Notes: generated by a model not told the origin, from the letters alone. A stretch of DNA of 64,000 nucleotides from Planctomycetota bacterium (GCA_023954375.1 JAMLIC010000026.1:62001-126000); one strand, 5' to 3'; positions 28,401-39,219 are shown, numbered from the stretch's first letter. A program made the numbers and translations.

Positions 28401-29435
28401 GCGCTCAGGTCGCTGCCGCACGCCTGCGAGGCGCTGCAGAAGGCGCTCGCGCCGGTCCTCGGCAGCGACCACGTCGCCGGCCAGACCAAGGCCGAGCTGC
28501 GCGGCCTCGTCACGCGCATGGCGCTCGTGCCGGTGGGCCCCGGCCAGAAGGACGTCGAGCTGAAGGCGTTCAAGGCGCTCCTCGCGGCGCGCCTGGTCGA
28601 CCCGGCCTACCCCGACGACCCGGACAACGCCCTCTACAAGGCCGGCGCCTACCTGGCGAAGCAGCTCGAGGCGGCCGGGGTGCTGCAGGTCGAGCGGTTC
28701 GCCGGCAAGAAGACGGTCGACGAGGCCCTGGCCGGGGCCCCCGCCGACTCGGCGCGGGTCGACCTCGTCTTCGCCACGCCGAGCGACCCCGAGCTGGCGC
28801 AGGTGCGCCGGCCGCTGGTCGTGCTCGACGGCCACGTGATCCAGAAGGCCTTCCTGCTCCGCGGCGTGGCCACGAGCGACACCGACGTGCTCGAGCTCGA
28901 CCAGGTGCTCACCGACACCCTCGACCGGCTGCGCGGCTGGGAGGAGGGCCTCGGGGCGGTGGTGCAGGCGCAGCTCGACGAGCCGCGCAAGGCGATCGTG
29001 CCGCGGACGATCCAGCGCGTCGAGGACGTGCGCAAGAAGATGTTCGACGCGCACCAGAAGGGCGGGCAGGTCCTGCCGGTCGACACGGCGCTGCGCGACC
29101 TGCTGAAGTTCATCCTCGACCAGGTGCACCGCGCCGAGGACATGCTGGCGATCCTCGAGGACAGGAGCTACCGCGGGGCGTTCGGCGACCTCGTGTTCAA
29201 GGACGTCGTGTTCCGCAGCGCCGGCCCCTACCTGAGCAAGAAGTACGGGATCTCGATCGACACGGCCGTCGTCGCCGGCGCCGACACGCAGGCGCTCGTG
29301 GGCAAGTTCAAGAAGGAGCAGTCGGGCCCCAAGCCGGTGCGCGAGAGCAACAAGGTGTTCTCGGTGTGCGTGCCGTGCTTCATGCAGGACGGGGTGACGA
29401 TCCGCCCGGCCACCGTGCGGGTCGGGGAGTACTAG
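25452..29435 (+). CDS. Very large helical protein of unknown function in the Hsp70-like operon
   Basis: 1,327 residues from ATG 25452 (MKTEATVLDELVDEVTLLVDWL), 25 bp after the second ATPase gene, with no signal peptide or membrane helix. It is mostly alpha-helical with many Leu/Glu/Arg heptad-like stretches. The central part includes AVELTSALKSAGIQVYPDDGEKVER, given here only as a landmark split near residues 590-620, and a winged-helix-like LLREELHIEVLPGYLTYRRL near 780. The last ~130 residues have a compact pattern ending in a Cys pair (VCVPCF) close to the C-terminus. I recognise no family. Size and position suggest the main client, scaffold or exchange factor of the two ATPases. Confidence 0.72.
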   Translation: MKTEATVLDELVDEVTLLVDWLKKDAPRGGAGRELLHGLLRDLWVLEQASQQDDGRDDAAWLEPFVDATLAKLEQARLLFPAHERRVAEAQAKLAGQRGRSELLAALRREAGPALEALAPEARAALARSGAEEALRSTRLLRRAPGAPDPELAVAGRLLEALGLHLALGARAGALAPEGPVHALAQRVLGLLEERGAAATSPREGAPAADDCVVVTSPQRVAGRGQGQVVAVATPAVAAGAALARAVVVVSPGAESHLLAAMRALVEATSADAQDEVGPVLAGLARAYRARLDDPAATPAQRAEAALDLLLAVRRTFDTPAALAPLLEALSRDVDGQPAELILPVPGTPKAEDPSVEGSDVFSTEVPPGEIVSVLRPGLRLGGEVVRPALVRVSQGSPPPGILDEVLELLPQGDARADHIRGRLERARCLAAGDAGALLARELADLALSLRDDVLGEAARRALRLVIDEPPQQLSGRSGWEAVREFLDEHLETILEDGDQGSLAALRLVRPYLQGLRTGQLQGARLRSLGESMEALLRLFDEQMAATARTWLFAELERIGSEGYPRGGQARRLVRTAAKALKAFYQNGETTSAVELTSALKSAGIQVYPDDGEKVERCPDPAGVFHRLDARYADSPRGRVLGEFSPAVALATSDDAASSDVGAVSGEGAADEVVETGSVTLSLGPRPRALDWLEGEEVKGSRLRSAAAALVADLTALDRARLLAELRGDAGAERDFAREAAARVTKALQEAGWQRGDADRGALAPLFDLLREELHIEVLPGYLTYRRLRELSRSLGEQVKVDVKREGTRSITLERIGAIWRDDLVSPLAMTWCTGPPPPYVAHLRKLPWFDAVIDGRQPPLEMPPGAMDAVRDFDSPDAQSLDGVVRSLGVIVSWLAQDQPAELDAFTQRVKNAPELELDFFPLPGKVYERERLLKALDQAKSPDALTVVRDAAREEGEAALVERVGIYREGRCLSDEPRARFALRSLPHACEALQKALAPVLGSDHVAGQTKAELRGLVTRMALVPVGPGQKDVELKAFKALLAARLVDPAYPDDPDNALYKAGAYLAKQLEAAGVLQVERFAGKKTVDEALAGAPADSARVDLVFATPSDPELAQVRRPLVVLDGHVIQKAFLLRGVATSDTDVLELDQVLTDTLDRLRGWEEGLGAVVQAQLDEPRKAIVPRTIQRVEDVRKKMFDAHQKGGQVLPVDTALRDLLKFILDQVHRAEDMLAILEDRSYRGAFGDLVFKDVVFRSAGPYLSKKYGISIDTAVVAGADTQALVGKFKKEQSGPKPVRESNKVFSVCVPCFMQDGVTIRPATVRVGEY

Positions 29436-29438
29436 CCC

Positions 29439-31622
29439 GTGCCGCCGCTCCCCGAGGCGAGCGTCGACCCGGCGCAGGTGGCCGCGCTGGCGGCCGAGCT
29501 CGGGCTCGACGCGCAGCAGGACGAGGAGCTGCTCGCGCGGCTCCTCGACGACGACTTCGAGCTGCTCGACCCGGGCGTCAAGGCGCGGGCGGTCGAGCGG
29601 CTGCGGGGGCGGCCGGGCGTGGCGGTGTGCGCGGGGTGCGGCGACGCGGCGCTCCTGCGCTTCCGGTCGCCGCGCTGCCGGGGGTGCGGCCAGCGCGCCG
29701 GCGAGGCCGCGCGGGGCGGGGCGCTGGCGGCGCTCTTCGCCGACGCCGCGGGCGAGCGGGTGGCGGCGGCGCCCTGGCCGGGGGCCGCGTTCGGGCTGGC
29801 GAAGGCGCGCCACCTCGGCCGGGTGATCGACCTCGGCGAGGACAACGAGGACTGGGAGGTCCGCGGCGAGCGCCTGCGGCAGGAGGCGGCCGAGGCCCAG
29901 CGCCGGAAGGCGGAGGAGGAGGCGCGCCGCGCGAGCGAGGCGCGCAAGAAGGCCGAGGAGGAGGCGCGCAAGAAGGCCGAGGAGGAGGCGCGCAGGAAGG
30001 CCGAGGCGGAGGCGCGCAGGAAGGCCGAGGCGGAGGCGCGCAAGAAGGCCGAGGAGGAGGCGCGCAAGAAGGCCGCCGAGGAGGAGGCGCGCAAGGAGGC
30101 CGAGGAGGCGGCGCGCAAGGAGGCCGCCGAGGAGGAGGCGCGCCGGCGGGCCGCGGCCGAGGCGGCGGAGCGCGCCCGCAGGGAGGCCGAGGAGCGCGCC
30201 CGCGCGGAGGCCGAGGAGGCGGAGCGCCGCCGGCTCGAGGAGGAGGAGCGCGCCGCGCGCGAGACGCGGCGGCCGTCGCTCGGCGCGATCGTGGGCGCCC
30301 GCGCCGGGTCGATCGTGCGCATCGACGACGCGCCGGCGGCCGGCGCGCCGGCGTCCGACCGGAGCGTCGTGCTCCTGCAGGACGAGGTGGCGCGGCTGTT
30401 CGTCACGCCGGGCGGCAAGGAGCGGGTCAACGGCAAGGAGCGGACCGGCGCGGTCGAGCTCTTCCCGGGCGACCTGGTGTCGGTCGGCGACGAGGTGTTC
30501 GTCTTCGACGAGCGCGTCGAGCTCGAGAACGCGTCGGCGCCGTCGGTCCACTTCGCGCGCAAGGACGGCAGGCCGGGCGGGCCGTGGGCCTACTTCGACG
30601 AGCCGGCGGCGATCGGCGCCGGGCGGGCGTGCCGGCTCAACCTCGTCGACGAGGGGGTCGAGGACGAGCACGCGCGCGTGTTCACCCGCTTCGGCCGCGT
30701 GATCGTCGAGGACGTGTCGGGGCTCAAGGGCGGCGGCGTGGCGGTCAACGGCCAGCGCGTCCCCTGGGCCGTGCTCGAGGCCGGGATGGCCCTGCGGCTC
30801 GGGCCGCCCTCGCTGCAGGAGGCGCCCGAGCTGGGCGTCATGGCCGGCGCGGCCGAGCTCAAGCCGAAGGAGAAGAAGGCCGCGGCGATGAAGCCGTCGC
30901 GGCACGCGCGCACCGTCCTCGAGGTGAAGGACGAGCAGGGCGCGGTCAAGCGCAAGGTGTTCCTGTTCACGCGCCGCGAGGTGCGCTTCGGCAAGGTGGG
31001 CCGCGGGCGCGACGGCAAGATGCTCAACGAGCTGGTCCTCCTGCCGGCGCCCGGCGAGGACGCCGACGTGGCGGAGAAGCAGGGCGGCCTGGCGCTCACG
31101 CGCGAGGGGGTCGAGATCCGGCGCGACGGCGGGGCGGAGATGCTGCTCGAGGGGCAGGCGCTCGCGCCGGGCAAGCCGCAGGTGCTCAAGGGCGGCTTCG
31201 ACCTGATCGTGGGCGAGGACCTGGCGCTCGAGGGGCGCGCCTACCGCTCGGGCACGCTCCAGCAGGACAAGGGCCCGCCGCAGCTCGGCGTCAAGGGCGG
31301 GCACCCCACCGAGTGCGTGCGGCTCGACCGGCTCAACTGCCCGCACAGCTACGTGTTCCTGGTGCGCATGCTGCGGATCGGCAGCGAGCCCGCGGCGCCG
31401 CTGCGCCTGGAGCTGCCCGGCGTCCAGCCCGGCCACGCGCAGGTGATCCTCAACGACGGCAAGCTGCAGGTGGTGGCCACGCGGCAGAACGCGAAGGTCT
31501 ACCTGGGCGACGTCGAGCTCGAGCCCGGCGTGCCGACGAACCTGGGCGTCGACACCGAGCTGACGATCGGCAACGCGAAGATCGCCTTCCGCGAGGCGGA
31601 GGACGGAGACTTCACCCCATGA
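29439..31622 (+). CDS. Zinc-ribbon, coiled-coil and tandem FHA-domain protein
   Basis: 727 residues from GTG 29439, three bases after the preceding stop. Residues ~60-85 hold two CxxC-type pairs (CAGCG and CRGCG), a zinc ribbon. Residues ~145-270 form a highly charged helix of ARKKAEEE repeats, a TolA-like single long helix. From about 285 come up to four FHA or FHA-like beta sandwiches (about 290-365, 380-460, 490-610 and 625-720), each with the glycine/asparagine pattern NG..V.L..GD.V.VG or its remnant. FHA domains bind phosphothreonine, so this protein probably reads the phosphorylation made by the kinase two genes downstream. The operon position is firm; the count of FHA domains is by eye. 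Confidence 0.78.
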   Translation: MPPLPEASVDPAQVAALAAELGLDAQQDEELLARLLDDDFELLDPGVKARAVERLRGRPGVAVCAGCGDAALLRFRSPRCRGCGQRAGEAARGGALAALFADAAGERVAAAPWPGAAFGLAKARHLGRVIDLGEDNEDWEVRGERLRQEAAEAQRRKAEEEARRASEARKKAEEEARKKAEEEARRKAEAEARRKAEAEARKKAEEEARKKAAEEEARKEAEEAARKEAAEEEARRRAAAEAAERARREAEERARAEAEEAERRRLEEEERAARETRRPSLGAIVGARAGSIVRIDDAPAAGAPASDRSVVLLQDEVARLFVTPGGKERVNGKERTGAVELFPGDLVSVGDEVFVFDERVELENASAPSVHFARKDGRPGGPWAYFDEPAAIGAGRACRLNLVDEGVEDEHARVFTRFGRVIVEDVSGLKGGGVAVNGQRVPWAVLEAGMALRLGPPSLQEAPELGVMAGAAELKPKEKKAAAMKPSRHARTVLEVKDEQGAVKRKVFLFTRREVRFGKVGRGRDGKMLNELVLLPAPGEDADVAEKQGGLALTREGVEIRRDGGAEMLLEGQALAPGKPQVLKGGFDLIVGEDLALEGRAYRSGTLQQDKGPPQLGVKGGHPTECVRLDRLNCPHSYVFLVRMLRIGSEPAAPLRLELPGVQPGHAQVILNDGKLQVVATRQNAKVYLGDVELEPGVPTNLGVDTELTIGNAKIAFREAEDGDFTP
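29940..30125 (+). repeat. 24-bp tandem repeat coding for ARKKAEEE units
   Basis: Units of GCGCGCAAGAAGGCCGAGGA plus GGAG run head to tail from 29940, five nearly perfect and then longer or diverged ones. All are multiples of three and keep the coding frame, giving the charged helix of the FHA protein. Confidence 0.8.
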
Positions 31623-31744
31623 CGCTGCGCCTCGTCCTCGCCGCCGCCCTGGCCCTCGCCGCGAGCGGCTGCCCCTCCTGCGGGTGCGGCGGCCGCAAGA
31701 AGGACGCCGCCGCGGCGCCCGCGCCGGTGACGGGGGCGGGGTAG
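31619..31744 (+). CDS. 41-residue Cys-rich lipoprotein
   Basis: The ATG overlaps the stop of the FHA gene (ATGA), and the product is MTLRLVLAAALALAASGCPS followed by CGCGGRKKDAAAA and a short Pro/Ala tail. A lipoprotein signal ends at Cys18, so the mature peptide is only ~24 residues with Cys at mature positions 1, 4 and 6. It sits between the FHA gene and the kinase gene, ten bases before the latter's start. It might mark the complex's envelope attachment point or simply be a short spacer gene. Below normal gene-calling length limits, it is easily missed. Confidence 0.55.
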   Translation: MTLRLVLAAALALAASGCPSCGCGGRKKDAAAAPAPVTGAG

Positions 31745-31754
31745 CCGGGCGCCG

Positions 31755-34124
<2,370 letters not shown>

Positions 34125-34147
34125 CCGCTGACCGATCTGACGAGCAA

Positions 34148-34216
34148 GGACGGTCACCGAGGACACCGAGGACACACCGAGGGCCTCGGCGTCCTCGGTG
34201 TCCTCGGTGACCGTCC
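34148..34216. repeat. Palindromic intergenic repeat (25-bp perfect arms)
   Basis: GGACGGTCACCGAGGACACC plus GAGGA (34148-34172) is exactly reverse-complementary to 34192-34216, with a 19-bp loop. Each arm itself contains the direct repeat CACCGAGGA. It lies between two convergent gene ends and may serve as a bidirectional terminator or as a REP element. A related copy is at 45867. Confidence 0.8.
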
Positions 34217-34247
34217 TCTCTCGGGTGGGCGCCGTGACGGCCGCGCC

Positions 34248-36257
34248 TCACCAGGCCAGCGCGGCCGGCGACCCGCTGTGCACGACGCCCTTCGGCGCCT
34301 TCGCGTGGCCGTCGTCGAGGGCCAGCTTGGCCCCCTCGGCCTTGTAGAGGGTGACCGTGCCGTCCTCGGCCACGACGAGGCCCGCCCTGGCGCCGCTCTG
34401 CTTCGTCAGCGTCACCAGCGGGACCTTGCGGGTCGTGGCGTGGAAGATGCGGCTGACCTCACCCACGGAGAGCGTCGCCCAGCCGGCGGCCAGATACAGG
34501 CGCGACGTGGTCGGCGGGGCGGCGCCGACGAACTGCGACGCCTTCGGCGCGACCGGCGCGGCCAGGGGCGGCAGCGCGTCCGTCGGGTCGCCGCGGACGA
34601 CCACCCCGGTGGGCAGCACCCACTGCTGCGTCCACGGCGGGCCGGTGAACAGGAGCTTGCCCCAGCGCTCGACGTGGAAGGGGATCGGCTGCTTCTCCCG
34701 GGCCTCGAGCGCCTTGGTCAGCGCGCCGTAGTCCACGTAGTTCTTCCCGTCGGGGACCAGCCCGAGGCGCTTCTCGTAGAAGCGCAGCGAGGGCCGGTGC
34801 ATCATGCCCTTCTTGTTGTCCTTGAGCGCCGGGCCGTCGGGGTCGACCCACATGATCGGCAGGCCGCCCTCGGTCGCGAAGTTGCCCTCCATGCCGGGCG
34901 GGGCGCCGTAGCAGGCGAGCCCGAGGAGCCTGGCCGCGTTCGCCATGTAGGCCGGGACCCGGCGCAGGTCGTCGGCGAGGAGGTCGAGGATCGCGTGGTG
35001 CGGCAGCGCGCTCCACTCCTCCCGGGGGGCGTTCGACCAGGCGCGGTGGATCACGACCGGCTTCGAGTCGCCCGCGTCGCCGTTGGCCTTCTGCACGGCG
35101 TTGAGGCTGCGGATGATGTCCATCTTGACGTTGCAGCCCCAGGCGTGCAGCGTCGCGTCGCCGCGGAAGGCGGCCTTCACCTTGGCGAGGTCCAGCGGCT
35201 TCTTCGTCCAGCCCGCCGCGGTCCAGTCCTTCTCGCGCAGGTCGAGGTCGTCTGGGTCGCGCGGCTGGGTGCTCGACGTGTAGCCGGGGCGCTGGTTGGT
35301 GTTGTAGAGGATCGGCCCGCGCTGGTAGGCGTGCGAGTAGACGCTCACCTCCTGCACGGTGCCGGGCGCGTCCGCGCCGACGCGCTCCAGGTAGCGGTAG
35401 AGGTCCGGGCCGGCGAGCGGGTGCTTGCCGGCGTAGTCGCCGCCCGAGCCGGCGTCGAGGTGCGCCTTGAAGTCCTTCCAGGCCCCCCAGCCCGTCTCGC
35501 GGTCGACCTCGAGCCACTCCTCGCCCTTGACCGCCTTGACGAAGGTCCGCCGCAGGTTGCCCTGATGCGGGTCCGGCGCCCGCGGGCAGTCGGTGAGCAG
35601 GAGCGTGAAGAGCGTGCCGTCGTCGACCAGGCCCCGGCGCCACAGCCAGGGGCGCCGGGCGAGGATGTGCGGGAAGAAGTTCGCCTTGCCGTCGTAGTTG
35701 ATCCCGTTGAGCAGCACGACCTCGCGGCGCTCGTACAGGTCGACCGTGATGTGCTGGCCCGAGGCGGAGGCCGCGCTCCCCTTGGCCGTGACGCCCACGA
35801 GGTCGACCGCGGCGGCCTGGCGGCCGCGGTCGGGGTGGCCGCCCTGGCGCGCCTTCTCCGCGTCCTTCTCCCTGGAGAGGTCGCCGAGGTCCTTCCAGCC
35901 CGGCCGGAGCGTGAGCGGCTTCTTCTTCGTGGCGTCGGCCGGGTTCACCGTGAGCCACTGCACGACGGGCGTGGCCGGCTTGCCGTCCTTCGTCTTGCCG
36001 TGGACGACGAGCAGCCACTCCGTCTCGGTCTCGAGGTCGACCGAGGGCGCCTCGTAGGTGCCGTCGGCCTTGTGGGTGTGCGTGGCCGCCAGCCCGGCGT
36101 AGGGCCACTTCGCCCCCGCGGCCAGCGAGGCCCGCTTCACGAGCGAGACCGTCGCCGAGGCGTGCGGCTCCGTCTGCACCTTCCGCGTGACCTTCTGACC
36201 CGACGTGGTCACCTCGAGCCGCGCGTGGCGCACCTTGATCGTCACGGGCGTGCTCAC
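34248..36257 (-). CDS. Large protein of unknown function coupled to the OmpA-like gene
   Basis: 669 residues from GTG 36257; the start overlaps the stop of the upstream gene (GTGA). The N-terminal ~110 residues form a beta domain (TPVTIKVRHARLEVTTSGQK) that ends in VQWLTVNPAD. The central part looks like a globular enzyme or effector domain, with NGINYDGKANFFPHILARR, VSVYSHAYQRGPILYNTNQR and ATLHAWGCNVKMDIIRSLN. The C-terminus carries short beta repeats (VVAEDGTVTLYKAEG). I cannot name a family. The serine/histidine layout near YSHAY could belong to a hydrolase, but no firm motif is seen. Pairing with an OmpA/peptidoglycan-binding protein suggests an envelope-targeted or secreted effector. 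Confidence 0.6.
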   Translation of the reverse strand: MSTPVTIKVRHARLEVTTSGQKVTRKVQTEPHASATVSLVKRASLAAGAKWPYAGLAATHTHKADGTYEAPSVDLETETEWLLVVHGKTKDGKPATPVVQWLTVNPADATKKKPLTLRPGWKDLGDLSREKDAEKARQGGHPDRGRQAAAVDLVGVTAKGSAASASGQHITVDLYERREVVLLNGINYDGKANFFPHILARRPWLWRRGLVDDGTLFTLLLTDCPRAPDPHQGNLRRTFVKAVKGEEWLEVDRETGWGAWKDFKAHLDAGSGGDYAGKHPLAGPDLYRYLERVGADAPGTVQEVSVYSHAYQRGPILYNTNQRPGYTSSTQPRDPDDLDLREKDWTAAGWTKKPLDLAKVKAAFRGDATLHAWGCNVKMDIIRSLNAVQKANGDAGDSKPVVIHRAWSNAPREEWSALPHHAILDLLADDLRRVPAYMANAARLLGLACYGAPPGMEGNFATEGGLPIMWVDPDGPALKDNKKGMMHRPSLRFYEKRLGLVPDGKNYVDYGALTKALEAREKQPIPFHVERWGKLLFTGPPWTQQWVLPTGVVVRGDPTDALPPLAAPVAPKASQFVGAAPPTTSRLYLAAGWATLSVGEVSRIFHATTRKVPLVTLTKQSGARAGLVVAEDGTVTLYKAEGAKLALDDGHAKAPKGVVHSGSPAALAW

Positions 36258-37564
36258 GCGGGGACCTCCGGCGCGGGCTCGACGTCGTCCGTCGTGGGCA
36301 CGGGGGCGGGGGCGACGGCGTCGTCGAGCGTGAGGACGACGGGCATCTCCCCGAGCGACCGCAGCCACACGGCCGGCGTCGTCGGGTCGTCGAGGACCTG
36401 CTCCTCGAAGAGGACCAGCTCCGTCGCGGCCTCGGCCGAGGCCGCCACGAGGGTGCAGGTCGTCCGCCGCGGCACCCCCTCGAACGTCAGCTCGCGCGCC
36501 CCGTCCTTCACGGCCCCCTCGCTCCAGCGGCGCTCGATCGGCGCGCGCTCGCCGGCCGTCAGGCGCAGGACGACGTCGCCCGGCAGCCGCTCGCCCAGGG
36601 CGTCGGGCCAGCCGAGGACGACGACGTTGTCGTCCTCCGGCACGAAGCCGTCGACGTCGATCGGGATGTAGGTGGCCTTGTAGCGGCCCTTGGCGTAGAG
36701 GTCGCACTTCGACGCGTCGCAGGCGTCGCCCGTGTGGCAGGAGAGCTTCGGCGCCTCGGGCTCGTCGAAGAACAGGACCTCGACGCGGCGGTTCTCCTGG
36801 CTCTTGTAGCCGTCGACGCCGACCTTGTCCCTGGGCCAGTGCTCGCCGCAGCCGATCATGGCCGGCTCGAGCCAGCGCACCTTCTCGCGCCGGGCCGGCA
36901 GGTCCTCGACCTTCACCGAGAGCCGCGTGGCGAGCTCGTGGTCGTAGCAGTCGTAGAAGGCCTCCCAGTCGGCCCTGGCCGGGGCCGCGTCGGAGCTGGG
37001 GAGCGAGCCGCCGTGCTCGGCGTTGAACGCCGCCCGGAAGCCCTTGATCGCCTTCTTCGTCTTGGGGCCGACCTTGCCGTCGACGCCGCCCGGGTCGCAG
37101 TCCCAGGCCCGCGTCGCGGCCAGCCAGGTGAGGATCCCCTGCCAGTCCTCGACCTTGTGGCGGCCGGCCGCCACGTCGACCCACGTCGCCTTGTCGCCGG
37201 CGAAGAACGCGCGGACGTTCCTGGCCCGCAGGCGCGAGAGCTCGAGGTTGAAGGCGTCGGAGCCGGTCGTGTCGGTGTGGCCGGCGACGAGCAGCTTCTT
37301 GTCGGGGAAGCGCGCCGCGAAGCGCAGCACGGTCTGCGCGACCAGGAGCCCGCCCGGCTGCACCTCCTGCTCGGCGCTGCCCTTGTCCTTGGTCTGCGCC
37401 GGGGGCATGACGGCGCTGTTGGTGTGGAAGCCCACGTCCTCCATCTCGAGGATCTGGACCAGCTTCACCCTCGGGCCGACGTTGCAGGTGACGAGGGTCC
37501 CCGTGGGCACGGTGATCGGGAACGCGTTGCGCGCGACGTCGACCTCGAGCGTCTCGTCCGCCAA
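36254..37564 (-). CDS. OmpA-like and peptidoglycan-binding domain protein
   Basis: 436 residues, apparently starting at TTG 37564 (LADETLEVDVARNAFPITVP), with GAGAGGGGG upstream as ribosome site. Residues ~75-130 carry the OmpA C-terminal fold signature LLVAGHTDTTGSDAFNLELS and RLRARNVRAFF. Residues ~165-185 fit a PG_binding_1 motif (GGVDGKVGPKTKKAIKGFR). The second half contains a Cys-rich insert (CHTGDACDASKCDLY) and beta segments. There is no signal peptide, as in the OmpA-like proteins found beside type VI secretion spikes in large-genome bacteria. Such a role is possible here but no T6SS gene is in the window. Overlap with the next gene implies co-translation. Confidence 0.72.
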   Translation of the reverse strand: MADETLEVDVARNAFPITVPTGTLVTCNVGPRVKLVQILEMEDVGFHTNSAVMPPAQTKDKGSAEQEVQPGGLLVAQTVLRFAARFPDKKLLVAGHTDTTGSDAFNLELSRLRARNVRAFFAGDKATWVDVAAGRHKVEDWQGILTWLAATRAWDCDPGGVDGKVGPKTKKAIKGFRAAFNAEHGGSLPSSDAAPARADWEAFYDCYDHELATRLSVKVEDLPARREKVRWLEPAMIGCGEHWPRDKVGVDGYKSQENRRVEVLFFDEPEAPKLSCHTGDACDASKCDLYAKGRYKATYIPIDVDGFVPEDDNVVVLGWPDALGERLPGDVVLRLTAGERAPIERRWSEGAVKDGARELTFEGVPRRTTCTLVAASAEAATELVLFEEQVLDDPTTPAVWLRSLGEMPVVLTLDDAVAPAPVPTTDDVEPAPEVPA

Positions 37565-37656
37565 GGGACCCCCTCTCGGACGGCTAATGGTACTACGCGG
37601 CCGGGGCCGTCACAGGACCCGCGCCGGGCGCGGCTTCCTGCGGCCCGGCGCGCGGA

Positions 37657-39123
37657 TCACTCGCCGCGGAGCTCGGCCTTGCGCCGCTCCTGCTTCTCGA
37701 CGATCAGGTTGAGCAGGATCTGCTGCAGGGCGAAGCCGTCGCCCGAGTCGTCCTCCTGCAGCTTGAAGTGCGACAGGACGTGGAGGACGACCCCGCCCTG
37801 GGGGCGCCGCCCGCGGCCGCCGCCGGTGGCGACGCGGCCGCCGGGGGTGGGCGGGTAGGTGAAGGTGAAGGCGACCGTGTCGTAGCCGCTCGCCAGGCCG
37901 GGCATCTGGGCCGACTGGACGAGGTTCGTGATCGCCGGGTTCGGCTCGGGGACCTCGCAGCTCTGGAAGAGCTTCCACGTGAACTGCTGCTCGGTCCACG
38001 TGCTCAGCGGGAACACGTCGCGCATGAGCGGGTGCGTGGTCGCGCCCTGGTGCGGCGAGATCGTGATCGTCTGCGTGTCGGAGTTCGAGGTCGAGCCCTT
38101 CTTGCGGATCACCTCCGGGAAGGCCTTGGCCAGCGTGCCCGCGAGGTGCAGGTCGGAGCAGAACAGGTAGCCGCCGCGGGCCACGAACTCCTTGATCTTC
38201 TGGATCGTCGGGTCGCCGAAGTGGTACTCCTTGCGCATCCCCGGGCAGTTGAGCACGAGCACCTGCCGGCTCGGGTCGAGCTGCACGCTCTGCTCGAACT
38301 CCGCCTGCTCGACCTCGCGGTGCTTGATCTTGAGCGACCGCAGCACGCGCTCGACGGCGTCCATGCGCGCCTTGACGACGAGCACGTCGTCGTCGCGCAT
38401 GCGCTCCATGGTCTGGAGGTCGGCCGGGCGCTCGCGCCGCATGCGGTCGATCGCGTTGCGGTCGCGCGTCTGGCTGCCGCCCTCGCGCTCGGCGGGGCGC
38501 GCCGGCGCCTGATAGCTCGCCTTGTGGGCGTCCCAGTAGTTCTTCCAGTCCTGGGCGACCGTGAGCTCCTGGCCGGTGAGCGCCGCCAGGGCGCCGTTGG
38601 TCTCGCGCACGAGGCGCGCCCGGTCCGGGCGCTTCTCGAAGGCCTCGAGGATCGGGAGCAGCGCCTCGACGGCCGACGCCGTCCCGCGGCGGCCGAGCGC
38701 GCGGGCCGCGAGCACGGCCACGGTCTCGTCGTCGTCGCCCTCGAGCGCGTCGAGGAGCACCCGCTCGGCGCCGGCCTCGGGCACCTTGCCGAGCGCGTCG
38801 ATGATGAGGAAGCGCACGTCGGGCCGGCGCTGGCGCTTGTAGCCCTTGACGAGCTCGTCGAGCGCGTCGCCGCGCGCCGTCTCGAGGGCGCCGATCAGGG
38901 GCTCGTAGACGCCGAGCGTCTTGAGCCGCGGGGCGTTGTCGATGATTGCCTTGACGGCGTCGCCGTCGAGCTGGCCCTGGAGGCTCGCGAGGAGGCCGCT
39001 GACGGCGGCCTGGTCCCCCGACTTGAGCGTCTTCTTCACCTCCGCCGTGCTCGGGGTGGCGAGGGCCACGACCGGCACGCAGAGGAGGGCCAGGACGAGG
39101 AGACGAGGCAGGACGGCGCGCAT
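37657..39123 (-). CDS. Secreted HEAT-repeat protein with C-terminal DUF4159/ThuA-like domain
   Basis: 488 residues from ATG 39123, with GGAGGTGC as ribosome site. A signal peptide (MRAVLPRLLVLALLCVPVVA) ends near LA/TPS. Residues ~30-190 hold HEAT-like helical repeats (LDALEGDDDETVAVLAARAL), followed by a charged linker. The C-terminal ~220 residues begin LVVKARMDAVERVLRSLKIK and contain VLVLNCPG, FVARGGYLFCSDLHLAG and HPLMRDVFPLS, the pattern of class-I amidotransferase-like DUF4159/ThuA domains widespread in Planctomycetota. The catalytic role of that domain is not established. The protein probably acts in the periplasm. Confidence 0.72.
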   Translation of the reverse strand: MRAVLPRLLVLALLCVPVVALATPSTAEVKKTLKSGDQAAVSGLLASLQGQLDGDAVKAIIDNAPRLKTLGVYEPLIGALETARGDALDELVKGYKRQRRPDVRFLIIDALGKVPEAGAERVLLDALEGDDDETVAVLAARALGRRGTASAVEALLPILEAFEKRPDRARLVRETNGALAALTGQELTVAQDWKNYWDAHKASYQAPARPAEREGGSQTRDRNAIDRMRRERPADLQTMERMRDDDVLVVKARMDAVERVLRSLKIKHREVEQAEFEQSVQLDPSRQVLVLNCPGMRKEYHFGDPTIQKIKEFVARGGYLFCSDLHLAGTLAKAFPEVIRKKGSTSNSDTQTITISPHQGATTHPLMRDVFPLSTWTEQQFTWKLFQSCEVPEPNPAITNLVQSAQMPGLASGYDTVAFTFTYPPTPGGRVATGGGRGRRPQGGVVLHVLSHFKLQEDDSGDGFALQQILLNLIVEKQERRKAELRGE

Positions 39124-39213
39124 GCTGCACCTCCGGGCCCGCCATGCTATCCCCCCGCGGACCGGCTGTGGAAGCCGGGAGTGTCAGGCGAAGGTCACGA
39201 CGCCGCCGGGTGA

Positions 39214-39219
39214 TACGCT
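39214..39219 (+). promoter_or_regulatory. -10 box TACGCT before a small membrane peptide gene
   Basis: TACGCT ends six bases before ATG 39226, the same spacing as at 17001. GGAGG lies in the spacer, so the start could use either a leaderless or a normal mechanism with a promoter further upstream. Confidence 0.35.

Noticed and set aside
29940..30125. Possible CRISPR array
   Set aside because: Units are adjacent without spacers, multiples of three and inside a coding frame; there are no cas genes.
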